DNA of 64,000 nt, taken from contig JAFABI010000065.1 of the NCBI GenBank assembly GCA_023426125.1, positions 186,001 to 250,000 on the forward strand, written 5' to 3'. Numbering within the stretch: position 1 is the stretch's first letter; each line of letters opens with the position of its first letter. A model generated the notes under the pieces. The model saw only the letters and a program-made list of their open reading frames with translations, searched no databases and had not been told where the DNA came from. Positions 25,759-33,510 of the stretch are shown in pieces. The DNA is from Bacillota bacterium (GTDB lineage Bacteria; Bacillota; Clostridia; Acetivibrionales; DTU013). The translations under genes and the position numbers were made by a program.

Positions 25759-26946
25759 TCAAACCACTCCCTCCTCTTTCAACTTGTTGAAGTCGTCTTC
25801 AGTAACACCCAGCTCTTCCCTTAGAATCTCATAGGTATGTTGTCCCAACAATGGTGCAGGGGTTCGTATAGCGACCGGAGTGCGGCTGAATTTGATTTGA
25901 TTGCCGGCAATTTTCATTTTACCAGCCACGGGATGCTCTATCTCAACAAACATCTCCCGCGCAACTGCAATATGCGGGTCAGCCACGACTCGATCTATGG
26001 TATTGATAGGTGCTGCCGGTACACCGACAGCAAGCATTTTTCCTACAGCTTCATCTATTGTCATAGCTTTCAGCCACTCTTCTATGATTGGTTTGAGCTG
26101 TGCATGGTTTTCCACCCGTTTGGGGTTGCTGCAAAACCGTTCGTCCTCACAGAGTTCCGGCCTGCCCATAACATTAGCCAACAACTCAAATAGCTTATCA
26201 TTCCCGCACCCAATGACTAATTGACCATCCTTGGCTTTGAATGAATCATAAGGGTATGAAGCCTCATACCGATTGCCGATCCTTTGTGGTACCCGCCCGA
26301 CAGCCAGATATATCTGATTAATGATTTCCAGTGAAGATACCACTGAATCTACCAGTGCTACATCCACCTTCTGGCCTAGCCCTGTTTCCATCCTGTTAAG
26401 ATATGCTGCCAACACGCCGATGGTTATGCCCATTCCGCCCAACACATCCGCTATTGCAGTTCCACTCCTGGTAGGTTCGCTGTCCGGCCAACCGGTTGTA
26501 CTCATCAAACCGCCCATCGCCTGGCCGATAATGTCATAGCCTGCCCGGTCCCTGTAAGGCCCATAATGCCCAAAGCCAGACACACAACCATAGATAAGTC
26601 CAGGATTGAGCTCCTTCAATATCTCATAGCTTAATCCAAGCTTTTCCATTGTGCCCGGCCGGAAATTTTCCAGAAGGATGTCCACCTTTTTTACAAGTTT
26701 GCAAAAAATTTCTTTGCCTTTGGCGGATTTCAGGTTTAGGGTAACGCTTTGTTTGTTTCTATTCAAATTCATATAATAGGCGCTCTCACCGTTGATAAAC
26801 GGTTGGTAGAAACGGCTTTCGTCACCTTTTTTGGGGACTTCAATCTTGATTACCTCTGCCCCCATATCTGCAAGTATCATGGATGCATACGGTCCAGCCA
26901 ATACTCTGGTTAAATCTAAAATTTTTACGTTATTAAGAGTTTTCAT
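25759..26946 (-). CDS. type III (CaiB/Frc family) CoA-transferase
   Basis: A 395-residue family III CoA-transferase, which moves CoA from a donor such as succinyl-CoA or acetyl-CoA to a carboxylate. N-terminal KILDLTRVLAGPYASMILAD and NLNRNKQSVTLNLKSAKGK are family signatures; the catalytic aspartate is in TAIADVLGGM (near residue 167). The ATG at 26946 has AAGGAA eight bases upstream and is preferred over an in-frame start ten codons earlier. First gene of the 12 kb operon, with a strong promoter and a palindromic operator at the transcription start. It likely activates the hydroxy-diacid that the following lyase cleaves. Confidence 0.9.
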   Translation of the reverse strand: MKTLNNVKILDLTRVLAGPYASMILADMGAEVIKIEVPKKGDESRFYQPFINGESAYYMNLNRNKQSVTLNLKSAKGKEIFCKLVKKVDILLENFRPGTMEKLGLSYEILKELNPGLIYGCVSGFGHYGPYRDRAGYDIIGQAMGGLMSTTGWPDSEPTRSGTAIADVLGGMGITIGVLAAYLNRMETGLGQKVDVALVDSVVSSLEIINQIYLAVGRVPQRIGNRYEASYPYDSFKAKDGQLVIGCGNDKLFELLANVMGRPELCEDERFCSNPKRVENHAQLKPIIEEWLKAMTIDEAVGKMLAVGVPAAPINTIDRVVADPHIAVAREMFVEIEHPVAGKMKIAGNQIKFSRTPVAIRTPAPLLGQHTYEILREELGVTEDDFNKLKEEGVV

Positions 26947-27025
26947 ATGCGAAATTCCTTTCTGCTCTATATACAAGTAAGTTAAGAGAAAATTATAAAC
27001 GATGATACAATAAAATCTATAAAAT

Positions 27026-27078
27026 TATGAAAGGCCTTTCATAGTTTTATATTATCACACCTCATATTCCAATGTCAA
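27026..27078 (-). promoter_or_regulatory. promoter and LacI-type operator of the CoA-transferase operon
   Basis: On the minus strand TTGACA (27073-27078) and TAATAT (27049-27054) are 18 bases apart. Immediately downstream, at the expected transcription start, lies the perfect 18-bp palindrome TATGAAAGGCCTTTCATA (27026-27043). The same design recurs at 36372-36423. The divergent LacI gene is the likely repressor. Confidence 0.85.
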
Positions 27079-27121
27079 ATAAAACATTTATAATTTTAAA
27101 TATGATGGATTCATCTACTCG

Positions 27122-27216
27122 TTAAAGGCTTTTCAATCTTCCTCTACATCTTTGAGATTAAATGTTAGCGCTTTAGTAATAAAATCCTTGTATTTTATTT
27201 GTTTTGAGTTTATAAT
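27122..27216 (+). promoter_or_regulatory. LacI gene promoter with an operator-like site
   Basis: TTGTAT (27188-27193) and TATAAT (27211-27216) are 17 bases apart and would drive the LacI-type gene at 27270. TTAAAGGCTTTTCAA at 27122-27136 is an imperfect version of the operator at 27026-27043 and could serve as an auxiliary or autoregulatory site. Confidence 0.5.
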
Positions 27217-27269
27217 CAATTTAGCTGGTTTAATAATCAATCTATTTTGGTAGTTGAGGTAGGTAACAC

Positions 27270-28301
27270 ATGGATTTTGTCAAACAGAAAGAGTCAAAGG
27301 AATGTACTATAACAATATATGATATCGCTTCTGAGGCCGGGGTCTCAATCACCACAGTATCTCGGGTGCTTAACACCCCAGAGAAAGTATCTCGTGCTAC
27401 TCGAAAGCGCGTAGAGAGTATTTTGAAAAAATATAACTACTCCCCCAACGACATGGCGCGAGGATTAGTTTATAATTCCATGAAAACAGTTGGAATCCTG
27501 GTCACAGATATCCGTAATCAACATTTTTCTACATCTGCCTATATACTTGAAGACATGTTTTTCAACTTTGGCTATACTACCTTGCTTTGTAATACAGGCG
27601 AGGATGTCGAAAGAAAAATTAAATACATTCAAATATTATCAGGCAAAAAGGCAGATGGATTAGTATTGTTGGGCTCAGTTTATTCCGGGTCGGAGATCGA
27701 GCAGATGATCAATAATTACATGCCTAGAACTCCTATTATTACATCTAACAACAGGCTATCTATTCCTAATGGCTATTCGGTATTGATTGACCACAATTAC
27801 AGTATGGAATTGGCAATTACTCACCTGATGCAGCGCGGGCACAAAGAGTTTTGCTTTATTCACTCCAATGATAGCTACAACACCCATCGTAAAGAAAAGG
27901 CATTCATTCAGGTAATACAAAACAAAGGACTGGTCATCAATCCTGATAAGCATCTGTATCATGCAGAACACGGGCCAATCGGAGGACGAAATTTTGCTGA
28001 TTTTGTTTTGGATTCTAAAATAAGTGCCAAAGCCTTCATTTTTATGGATGATTATACTGCGATCGGAGCGGTTAGTCAGTTTCGCAAACGCGGCGCCAGG
28101 ATTCCGGAAGATTTTGCAATTGTTGGCCATGACAACTCCACTTTTGCGATTTGCTCCGAGCCTCAATTGACCACTATAGATACCAGAATAGAGGCAATGT
28201 CCAGAGTTATGGCAAATACGCTCCACGATATTTTCCAAAAAAAAGAGGTAGGCACTACTATTATGCTGCGTCCTGATTTGATTATCCGAGAAAGCACTTA
28301 A
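27270..28301 (+). CDS. LacI family transcriptional repressor
   Basis: A 343-residue repressor with an N-terminal helix-turn-helix (TIYDIASEAGVSITTVSRVL), hinge helix region (SPNDMARGLV) and a periplasmic-binding-protein-like effector domain (VGILVTDIRNQHFSTSAY ... AFIFMDDYTAIGAVSQF). GAGGTAGG precedes the ATG. It is divergent from the CoA-transferase operon. The palindrome TATGAAA-N4-TTTCATA in front of that operon and in front of the GH3-PanB operon is a fitting target, so it probably controls both gene sets in response to a pathway intermediate. Confidence 0.93.
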   Translation: MDFVKQKESKECTITIYDIASEAGVSITTVSRVLNTPEKVSRATRKRVESILKKYNYSPNDMARGLVYNSMKTVGILVTDIRNQHFSTSAYILEDMFFNFGYTTLLCNTGEDVERKIKYIQILSGKKADGLVLLGSVYSGSEIEQMINNYMPRTPIITSNNRLSIPNGYSVLIDHNYSMELAITHLMQRGHKEFCFIHSNDSYNTHRKEKAFIQVIQNKGLVINPDKHLYHAEHGPIGGRNFADFVLDSKISAKAFIFMDDYTAIGAVSQFRKRGARIPEDFAIVGHDNSTFAICSEPQLTTIDTRIEAMSRVMANTLHDIFQKKEVGTTIMLRPDLIIREST

Positions 28302-28310
28302 ATTTGTATA

Positions 28311-28391
28311 GAGGTGCCGAAAAATCGCTTAAGTTGGCTCCTTGCCCATTTTGAATTCCCTTAAGCTATTTTAGTAAATGAATTGTTCAAG
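28311..28391. repeat. ~80-bp dispersed repeat, copy A
   Basis: A stretch beginning GAGGTGCC and ending AAATGAATTGTTCAAG resembles 36134-36214 over its length (roughly three quarters identical, with TCGCTT, TTGC.CATTTT, CCTTAAG.TATTTT and TGAATTGTTCAAG shared). It lies between the LacI gene end and the FocA gene end, so the two copies flank the GH3-PanB-C1 operon in the same orientation. Confidence 0.55.
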
Positions 28392-28467
28392 GATCCTGCC
28401 TGTTTTTTTTTGAGTCCGATATTTTTCTCAATCAAAGAAACAGCCACCTTTTTTTATTAATCTAATT

Positions 28468-29331
28468 TTACTGTCCAGGGTGTATTTCTTTATTCGTCAT
28501 TAGGCCAGACGATGTTCCATTTTTGAGATAGACCATCCACATGGTAATACCAACTGCAAGTCCGCCCAATATGTTACCTGTGGTTACAGGTAATAAATTT
28601 CTCATAAAAAAGTAATGCCATGTTAAGGTTGATGTATCGATACCGGCCTGAATCGCTTTCATAGCATATTTCGGAACATCCATCGCAAAAAGTCCAGCTG
28701 AAATGTAAAACATATTTGCTACAGAGTGTTCAAAACCACTAATAACGAAAAATGACACCGGTATGTAAGCCCCAAGAATTCGTCCCGTTGTATCTTTCGC
28801 CGATAGACTGCAAAGCACGCCCAGACAAACAAGAACATTGCAGAAAAATCCCATAACCAAAGCATCCATAAAAGGCAATGCGCATTTGGCGGATGCAAGC
28901 TTTATGGTAAAAACAGCAAGTCCGCCCGAGGAATAATTTAGCTGGCCGAAAAAGGCACATCCTGCGGCTAAAAGTATTGAACCAACAAAATTACCTATAT
29001 ATGAGAACACCCAGTTGCGGACCATACCGATTATATTTGTATTTCCATTCAAGACAGAAATGCATAAAAGGCAATTACCGGTAAATAATTCCGCTCCCAT
29101 TAGAATGATCATAATGAGACCAAACGGAAACAATAACCCGCTGATAATACGAGAAACCGACACATTTCCTATCGAGTGAATAGCGGTGTTTGTCACCGCT
29201 CCACAAAAACCAATCATAAGTCCCGCCAGAGTACCAAGGAGGAGCAGTTTCCACCAGCTTACGGCAGCTTTTTTAGTACCTGCTTCAGCATAATTTAATA
29301 TTATTTCAGAAGGGATATAAAAATTCATCAC
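28468..29331 (-). CDS. FocA-type formate/nitrite channel
   Basis: A 287-residue membrane protein of the formate/nitrite transporter family with six hydrophobic segments. Family marks include GAELFTGNCLL, the gating-histidine motif GFEHSVANMFY, and the end-segment GNILGGLAVG. Its start overlaps the FolD stop by four bases (ATGA), so the two are translationally coupled. Last gene of the GH3-PanB-Fhs-FchA-FolD operon; as the C1 enzymes here make or use formate, export of formate is the likely role, though import is possible. Confidence 0.9.
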   Translation of the reverse strand: MMNFYIPSEIILNYAEAGTKKAAVSWWKLLLLGTLAGLMIGFCGAVTNTAIHSIGNVSVSRIISGLLFPFGLIMIILMGAELFTGNCLLCISVLNGNTNIIGMVRNWVFSYIGNFVGSILLAAGCAFFGQLNYSSGGLAVFTIKLASAKCALPFMDALVMGFFCNVLVCLGVLCSLSAKDTTGRILGAYIPVSFFVISGFEHSVANMFYISAGLFAMDVPKYAMKAIQAGIDTSTLTWHYFFMRNLLPVTTGNILGGLAVGITMWMVYLKNGTSSGLMTNKEIHPGQ

Positions 29332-30191
29332 ACTTTCCTCCGGTTATGTGCTCGCCAGGCTGCTTCAACTACATGCTTGGCAAGCACTGAGGTAGTGACG
29401 GTTCCGACGCCGCCGGGGACAGGAGTAACGGCCTGAACCATGTCCCGGGCATCTTCATAATTAACATCGCCGCAGAGATTTCCTTCTTCATCTACGTTGA
29501 TACCGACATCGATAACGACCTGACCAGAGCTGAAGTACTCTTTATTTATCATTTTAGCTGCACCAACGGCTGCTATAAGCATGTCCGATGTCCTGCATAC
29601 AGATGGCATATCGTTAGTTTTAGTATGGCAGACAGTGACGGTTGCATTCTTTTTGATTAACATCATCGCTGCCGGTTTGCCGACCACAAGGCTTCGTCCG
29701 ATAACAGTTACCTTTTTACCGGTAACATCGAAACCGTAATAATCAAGTATTTCCATACAGGCTTGGGAAGTACATGGCGGAAAGCCTGAATTAATGCCGG
29801 CAAACACGCCGGCGAGCGATATGTCTGTTATACCGTCCACATCCTTGTCCGGAGACAATGCGTGTCGAATTGCATTATCGTCCATGTGCTTTGGTAAAGG
29901 GCGAAAAAGGAGGCATCCGTGAATTTTTTTATCACTATTCACATTATCAATTACCTTTAGCAAATCCTCCTGCGAAGCATTTATTGGCAATATGAAATAA
30001 TCTAAAGCAATACCGGTCTTTTTACAGCGGTTTATGACGCCGCGCTCATAAGCTACGTCTTCAATCCGTTCACCAACGCGGATGATTGCCAAAGTCGGCT
30101 CAATGCCATTTTGTTTTAAATTTATAACTTGATCACACAGCGCTGCATTTATGGCATCAGCTACCGGCTTCCCTTCTAGTATGATAGCCAT
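29328..30191 (-). CDS. folD: methylenetetrahydrofolate dehydrogenase (FolD family, likely no cyclohydrolase)
   Basis: A 287-residue FolD homologue that oxidises 5,10-methylene-THF to methenyl-THF. The nucleotide-binding site (VTVIGRSLVVGKPAAMMLI) and the end motif TPVPGGVGTVTTSVLAKH are intact. In bifunctional FolD the active-site motif is Y-x-x-x-K; here Tyr48 is followed by ERGV, so the lysine needed for cyclohydrolase activity is a valine. A separate cyclohydrolase gene (FchA) lies 15 bases upstream, which fits a monofunctional dehydrogenase. Member of the PanB-C1 operon. Confidence 0.93.
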   Translation of the reverse strand: MAIILEGKPVADAINAALCDQVINLKQNGIEPTLAIIRVGERIEDVAYERGVINRCKKTGIALDYFILPINASQEDLLKVIDNVNSDKKIHGCLLFRPLPKHMDDNAIRHALSPDKDVDGITDISLAGVFAGINSGFPPCTSQACMEILDYYGFDVTGKKVTVIGRSLVVGKPAAMMLIKKNATVTVCHTKTNDMPSVCRTSDMLIAAVGAAKMINKEYFSSGQVVIDVGINVDEEGNLCGDVNYEDARDMVQAVTPVPGGVGTVTTSVLAKHVVEAAWRAHNRRKV

Positions 30192-30206
30192 TCAGTTATA
30201 CCTCCT

Positions 30207-30836
30207 CTATTTTAACTTGGCTGCAACAGCATTGTAGACTTCATCGGCAAGTGCCGTATATTGGGTTAACATGCCCTCCGCACGGGCATTGATGCTCTCT
30301 GCCAACGCCCGGTCTGACATGGATTTTGTATTAATGAATACATTCAGGCTTGCTCCCATAAGGGCTGCTTTTAAAAAAACAATACCTACACCCGCGTCAC
30401 TTAAGGCGATGATGGCGCCTTTTATAGAAAATTCCTGTAGAAGTCCTATCGCAGAACAGCACTTTTCCATAATTTCCAAAGGTACTGTACAAGCAGTGTT
30501 CAGCGCTTCTTCCATAATACGTGCTTTTTCAATCCTCTGCTCTTCCGTGTCTTTCGGCAAACTATAAGCCCTGGAAAGAGGTTCAAAAACCTCAGCGTCT
30601 TTTTCGACGAGAGAAAGCAGCTGCTTTTGCAATTCATCGGCATCCACTTTTAGTTTGAGAATGTCCTCTTGTACATCCGAGTACTTTTTCTTACCAAGAG
30701 TCAGGCTGCCCATCATGTTTCCAAGAGCCGTACCGATAGCCCCAACCAGTGCTGAGGCGCCGCCGCCGCCAGGGACTGGTTCTTTTGAAGAAAGGATATC
30801 GATAAATTCATCTAAAGTTTTAGCTGTAATTCCCAT
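30207..30836 (-). CDS. fchA: methenyltetrahydrofolate cyclohydrolase, FchA type
   Basis: A 209-residue helical protein of the formiminotransferase-cyclodeaminase family, with the family opening LDEFIDILSSKEPVPGGGGASAL and the middle segment GAIIALSDAGVGI. It converts methenyl-THF and 10-formyl-THF. The ATG at 30836 follows GAGGAG by eight bases; an in-frame start ten codons upstream lacks a good site. It sits between the Fhs and FolD genes and supplies the cyclohydrolase step that the FolD here seems to have lost. Confidence 0.9.
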   Translation of the reverse strand: MGITAKTLDEFIDILSSKEPVPGGGGASALVGAIGTALGNMMGSLTLGKKKYSDVQEDILKLKVDADELQKQLLSLVEKDAEVFEPLSRAYSLPKDTEEQRIEKARIMEEALNTACTVPLEIMEKCCSAIGLLQEFSIKGAIIALSDAGVGIVFLKAALMGASLNVFINTKSMSDRALAESINARAEGMLTQYTALADEVYNAVAAKLK

Positions 30837-30906
30837 ACCGGTTTCTCCTCGTATTTTTAATATCATCTTGAATCATGGCTGAAAAACCATTATATACGTG
30901 CAATGC

Positions 30907-32580
30907 TTAAAACAAACCGGAGATAGTGCCGGAGTCGTCAATATCAATTTTTTCGGCTGCAGGTGCCTTGGGAAGACCGGGCATAGTCATTATTTCGCCC
31001 GTAAGCGCAACAATGAAGCCAGCACCGGCGGAAACCTTTAAATTTCGTACGGTTACCTTAAAGTCTTTAGGAGCCCCAAGCAATGCAGGATCGTCAGTAA
31101 AGCTGTACTGCGTCTTTGCAATGCAGATGGGCAAGTTGCCGAACCCAAGAGCACTAAGCTGAACCGCTTGTTTCCTGGCAGCGGCAGTTAACTCTGCTGC
31201 GTAACCATGATAAACCTTTTTTACAATGGTATCCAGTTTTTGTTCAATAGGAAGATCAAGCTCATAGGAATAAGTAAAATCATTTTTCATTTCACACAGC
31301 CGCACGACCTCTTCAGCGAGTTCTTTTCCACCTTCCCCGCCTTTACTCCAAACCTCGGATAGGACAGCATTGACATTTAGTTCATGGCATTTTTCTTCAA
31401 TAAGCTTGAGCTCTGAATCGCTATCGGTCGGAAAGCGGTTAATCGCCACAACACAAGGCAACTTAAATACGTTTGTGATATTATATACATGCTGCAAAAG
31501 ATTTGGAAGGCCTTTTTCGAGAGCTATGAGGTCTTCTTTTTCAAGTTCCTTCTTAGGAACTCCCCCGTGAAGCTTTATAGCCCTCACGGTTGCAACAATC
31601 ACAACCGCATTTGGTTTGAGGCCTGCCAGACGGCATTTAATATCCAAAAACTTTTCGGCTCCCAGGTCTGCGCCGAAGCCCGCCTCCGTAACAGCATAGT
31701 CAAAAAGCCTTAGCGACATCTTCGTCGCGGTGATGGAATTGCAGCCATGAGCAATGTTGGCAAATGGACCGCCATGGACAAAGGCCGGAGTATGCTCAAG
31801 CGTCTGAACCAAATTAGGCTTTAAGGCATCTTTTAATAATGCAGCCATTGCTCCAGCTGCCTTGAGGTCTCCGGCAGTAATCGGTTTTTCATCTCTTGTA
31901 AATCCGACAATAATACGGGAAAGACGTTTCTTTAAATCATTAATGTCAGCAGACAGGCATAAAACAGCCATTATTTCCGATGCTACAGTAATGTCATAGC
32001 CATCTTCACGTGTTACCCCGTTTACTCTGCCGCCGAGACCGCATACTGTATTCCTAAGTTGCCGGTCGTTCATATCAACACAACGTCTCCATGTAATACG
32101 GCTTGTATCTATGCCAAGTTCATTGCCATGATAGATATGGTTATCAAGCATGGCTGCAAGCAGATTATTGGCAGCGCCAATTGCATGAAAGTCACCGGTA
32201 AAATGCAGGTTGATATCTTCCATAGGTACTACCTGCGCATAGCCGCCTCCGGCCGCTCCACCTTTTACGCCAAAGACAGGTCCTAAAGAAGGCTCACGAA
32301 GTGCCAGTCCTGCGTTTTTGCCAATTTTGCGGAGAGCATCTGTGACACCGATCGTAGTCGTTGTTTTCCCTTCGCCTGCCGGGGTAGGCGTGATAGCGGT
32401 GACGAGCACCAATTTCCCGTCAGGTCGTTTTATTTCGTTCAACAGGCTGTAGTCTATTTTTGCTTTGTAATTTCCGTAAGATTCTATGTATTTTGCATCA
32501 ATGCCAGCATTTTTTGCTATATCGCCAATGTGTAGCATTTTGGTTTCCTGGGCAATTTCGATATCGGTTTTATAGGACAT
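30907..32580 (-). CDS. fhs: formate--tetrahydrofolate ligase
   Basis: A 557-residue enzyme of usual length with the P-loop-like motif TPTPAGEGKTTTTIG, the GGAAGGGYAQVVPMEDINLHF segment shortened here to GGAAGGGYAQV, and EAGFGADLGAEKF. It interconverts formate, ATP and THF with 10-formyl-THF; in catabolic settings it runs backwards to recover ATP from formyl-THF. Placed between the PanB and FchA genes in one operon together with a formate channel. The regulon context favours the ATP-forming direction, but the sequence does not fix it. Confidence 0.96.
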   Translation of the reverse strand: MSYKTDIEIAQETKMLHIGDIAKNAGIDAKYIESYGNYKAKIDYSLLNEIKRPDGKLVLVTAITPTPAGEGKTTTTIGVTDALRKIGKNAGLALREPSLGPVFGVKGGAAGGGYAQVVPMEDINLHFTGDFHAIGAANNLLAAMLDNHIYHGNELGIDTSRITWRRCVDMNDRQLRNTVCGLGGRVNGVTREDGYDITVASEIMAVLCLSADINDLKKRLSRIIVGFTRDEKPITAGDLKAAGAMAALLKDALKPNLVQTLEHTPAFVHGGPFANIAHGCNSITATKMSLRLFDYAVTEAGFGADLGAEKFLDIKCRLAGLKPNAVVIVATVRAIKLHGGVPKKELEKEDLIALEKGLPNLLQHVYNITNVFKLPCVVAINRFPTDSDSELKLIEEKCHELNVNAVLSEVWSKGGEGGKELAEEVVRLCEMKNDFTYSYELDLPIEQKLDTIVKKVYHGYAAELTAAARKQAVQLSALGFGNLPICIAKTQYSFTDDPALLGAPKDFKVTVRNLKVSAGAGFIVALTGEIMTMPGLPKAPAAEKIDIDDSGTISGLF

Positions 32581-32607
32581 TTTATTCTCCTTGTTTGTTT
32601 TGTATAA

Positions 32608-33462
32608 TCATTTAAATCTTTCAAGCTCTTCTATTAGTTTGTTTGCTTCCTCATCACTAATCTTATAGGCATGCATTTCGTCCATAGGGAATTGACCGGA
32701 GCGAACTTCCTGACAGTATTCAGTAAAAGCGCTTTGCAACTCCTCGCCGATATTGGCATATTTCTTCACGAATTTTGGTGTAAAATTATCGTAAAGGCCT
32801 ACCATATCTGCATAAATAAGAAGCTGACCATGCGTATAGGACCCTGCGCCAATACCTAATATCGGGATGTTGGCACGCTTTGTAATTTCACGTCCGACAA
32901 TTGCCGGAACACCTTCAACCAGTATGGAACACGCTCCGGCCGCTTCGATGCGCTTTGCCTGCTCAATTAAATCTATTGCTGCTTTAGCACTCCTGCCCTG
33001 TGCCTTATAGCCGCCAAGCTGTGCTGCGAACTGCGGAGTGAGGCCAATGTGACCCATCGTCAGTATACCCGCATTGGAAATCGCCTTAATTCTGCTGCAA
33101 ATCTCGTAACCAGCACCTTCAAGCTTGATACAGTCGCAAAGGGCTTCCTTTACAAGACGTCCTGCATTTGCAACTGCCTGCTCATCTGAAATCTGATAGG
33201 ACATATAGGGCATGTCGCCCACAATAAATGTATTTGGCGCCCCACGCCGAACAGCCTGGGAATGGCGTACCATGTCGTCCATTGTTACAGGGAATGTCGT
33301 ATCATAGCCTAATTGAACCATGCCTAAGGAATCTCCTACAAGGATCATGTCGACGCCTGCCCGTTCTTCATACTTGGCAGTCAGATAGTCATAACAGGTG
33401 AGATAAACTATTTTTTCATTGTTTGCTACCATTTTGTTGAAATCCATAATTGTCTTTTTCAT
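32608..33462 (-). CDS. 3-methyl-2-oxobutanoate hydroxymethyltransferase family (PanB-like)
   Basis: A 284-residue PanB homologue with all usual sites: the Mg-binding aspartates in LVGDSLGM (Asp44) and VGDMPYMSY (Asp83), the glutamate in IKLEGAG, the catalytic LVEGVP and GIGAGSYTHGQ. PanB transfers a hydroxymethyl group from methylene-THF to ketoisovalerate for pantothenate synthesis. Here no panC, panD or panE lies nearby; instead the gene precedes fhs, fchA, folD and a formate channel and follows a glycosidase gene under a LacI-type operator. A reversible or reverse (dehydroxymethylating) role on a branched 2-oxo acid is proposed; supply of ketopantoate for CoA is the alternative. Confidence 0.9.
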   Translation of the reverse strand: MKKTIMDFNKMVANNEKIVYLTCYDYLTAKYEERAGVDMILVGDSLGMVQLGYDTTFPVTMDDMVRHSQAVRRGAPNTFIVGDMPYMSYQISDEQAVANAGRLVKEALCDCIKLEGAGYEICSRIKAISNAGILTMGHIGLTPQFAAQLGGYKAQGRSAKAAIDLIEQAKRIEAAGACSILVEGVPAIVGREITKRANIPILGIGAGSYTHGQLLIYADMVGLYDNFTPKFVKKYANIGEELQSAFTEYCQEVRSGQFPMDEMHAYKISDEEANKLIEELERFK

Positions 33463-33510
33463 TTTAACCCTCCTGAATTTAAATAATTATTTTTTGTTTG
33501 AATGAAAAGT

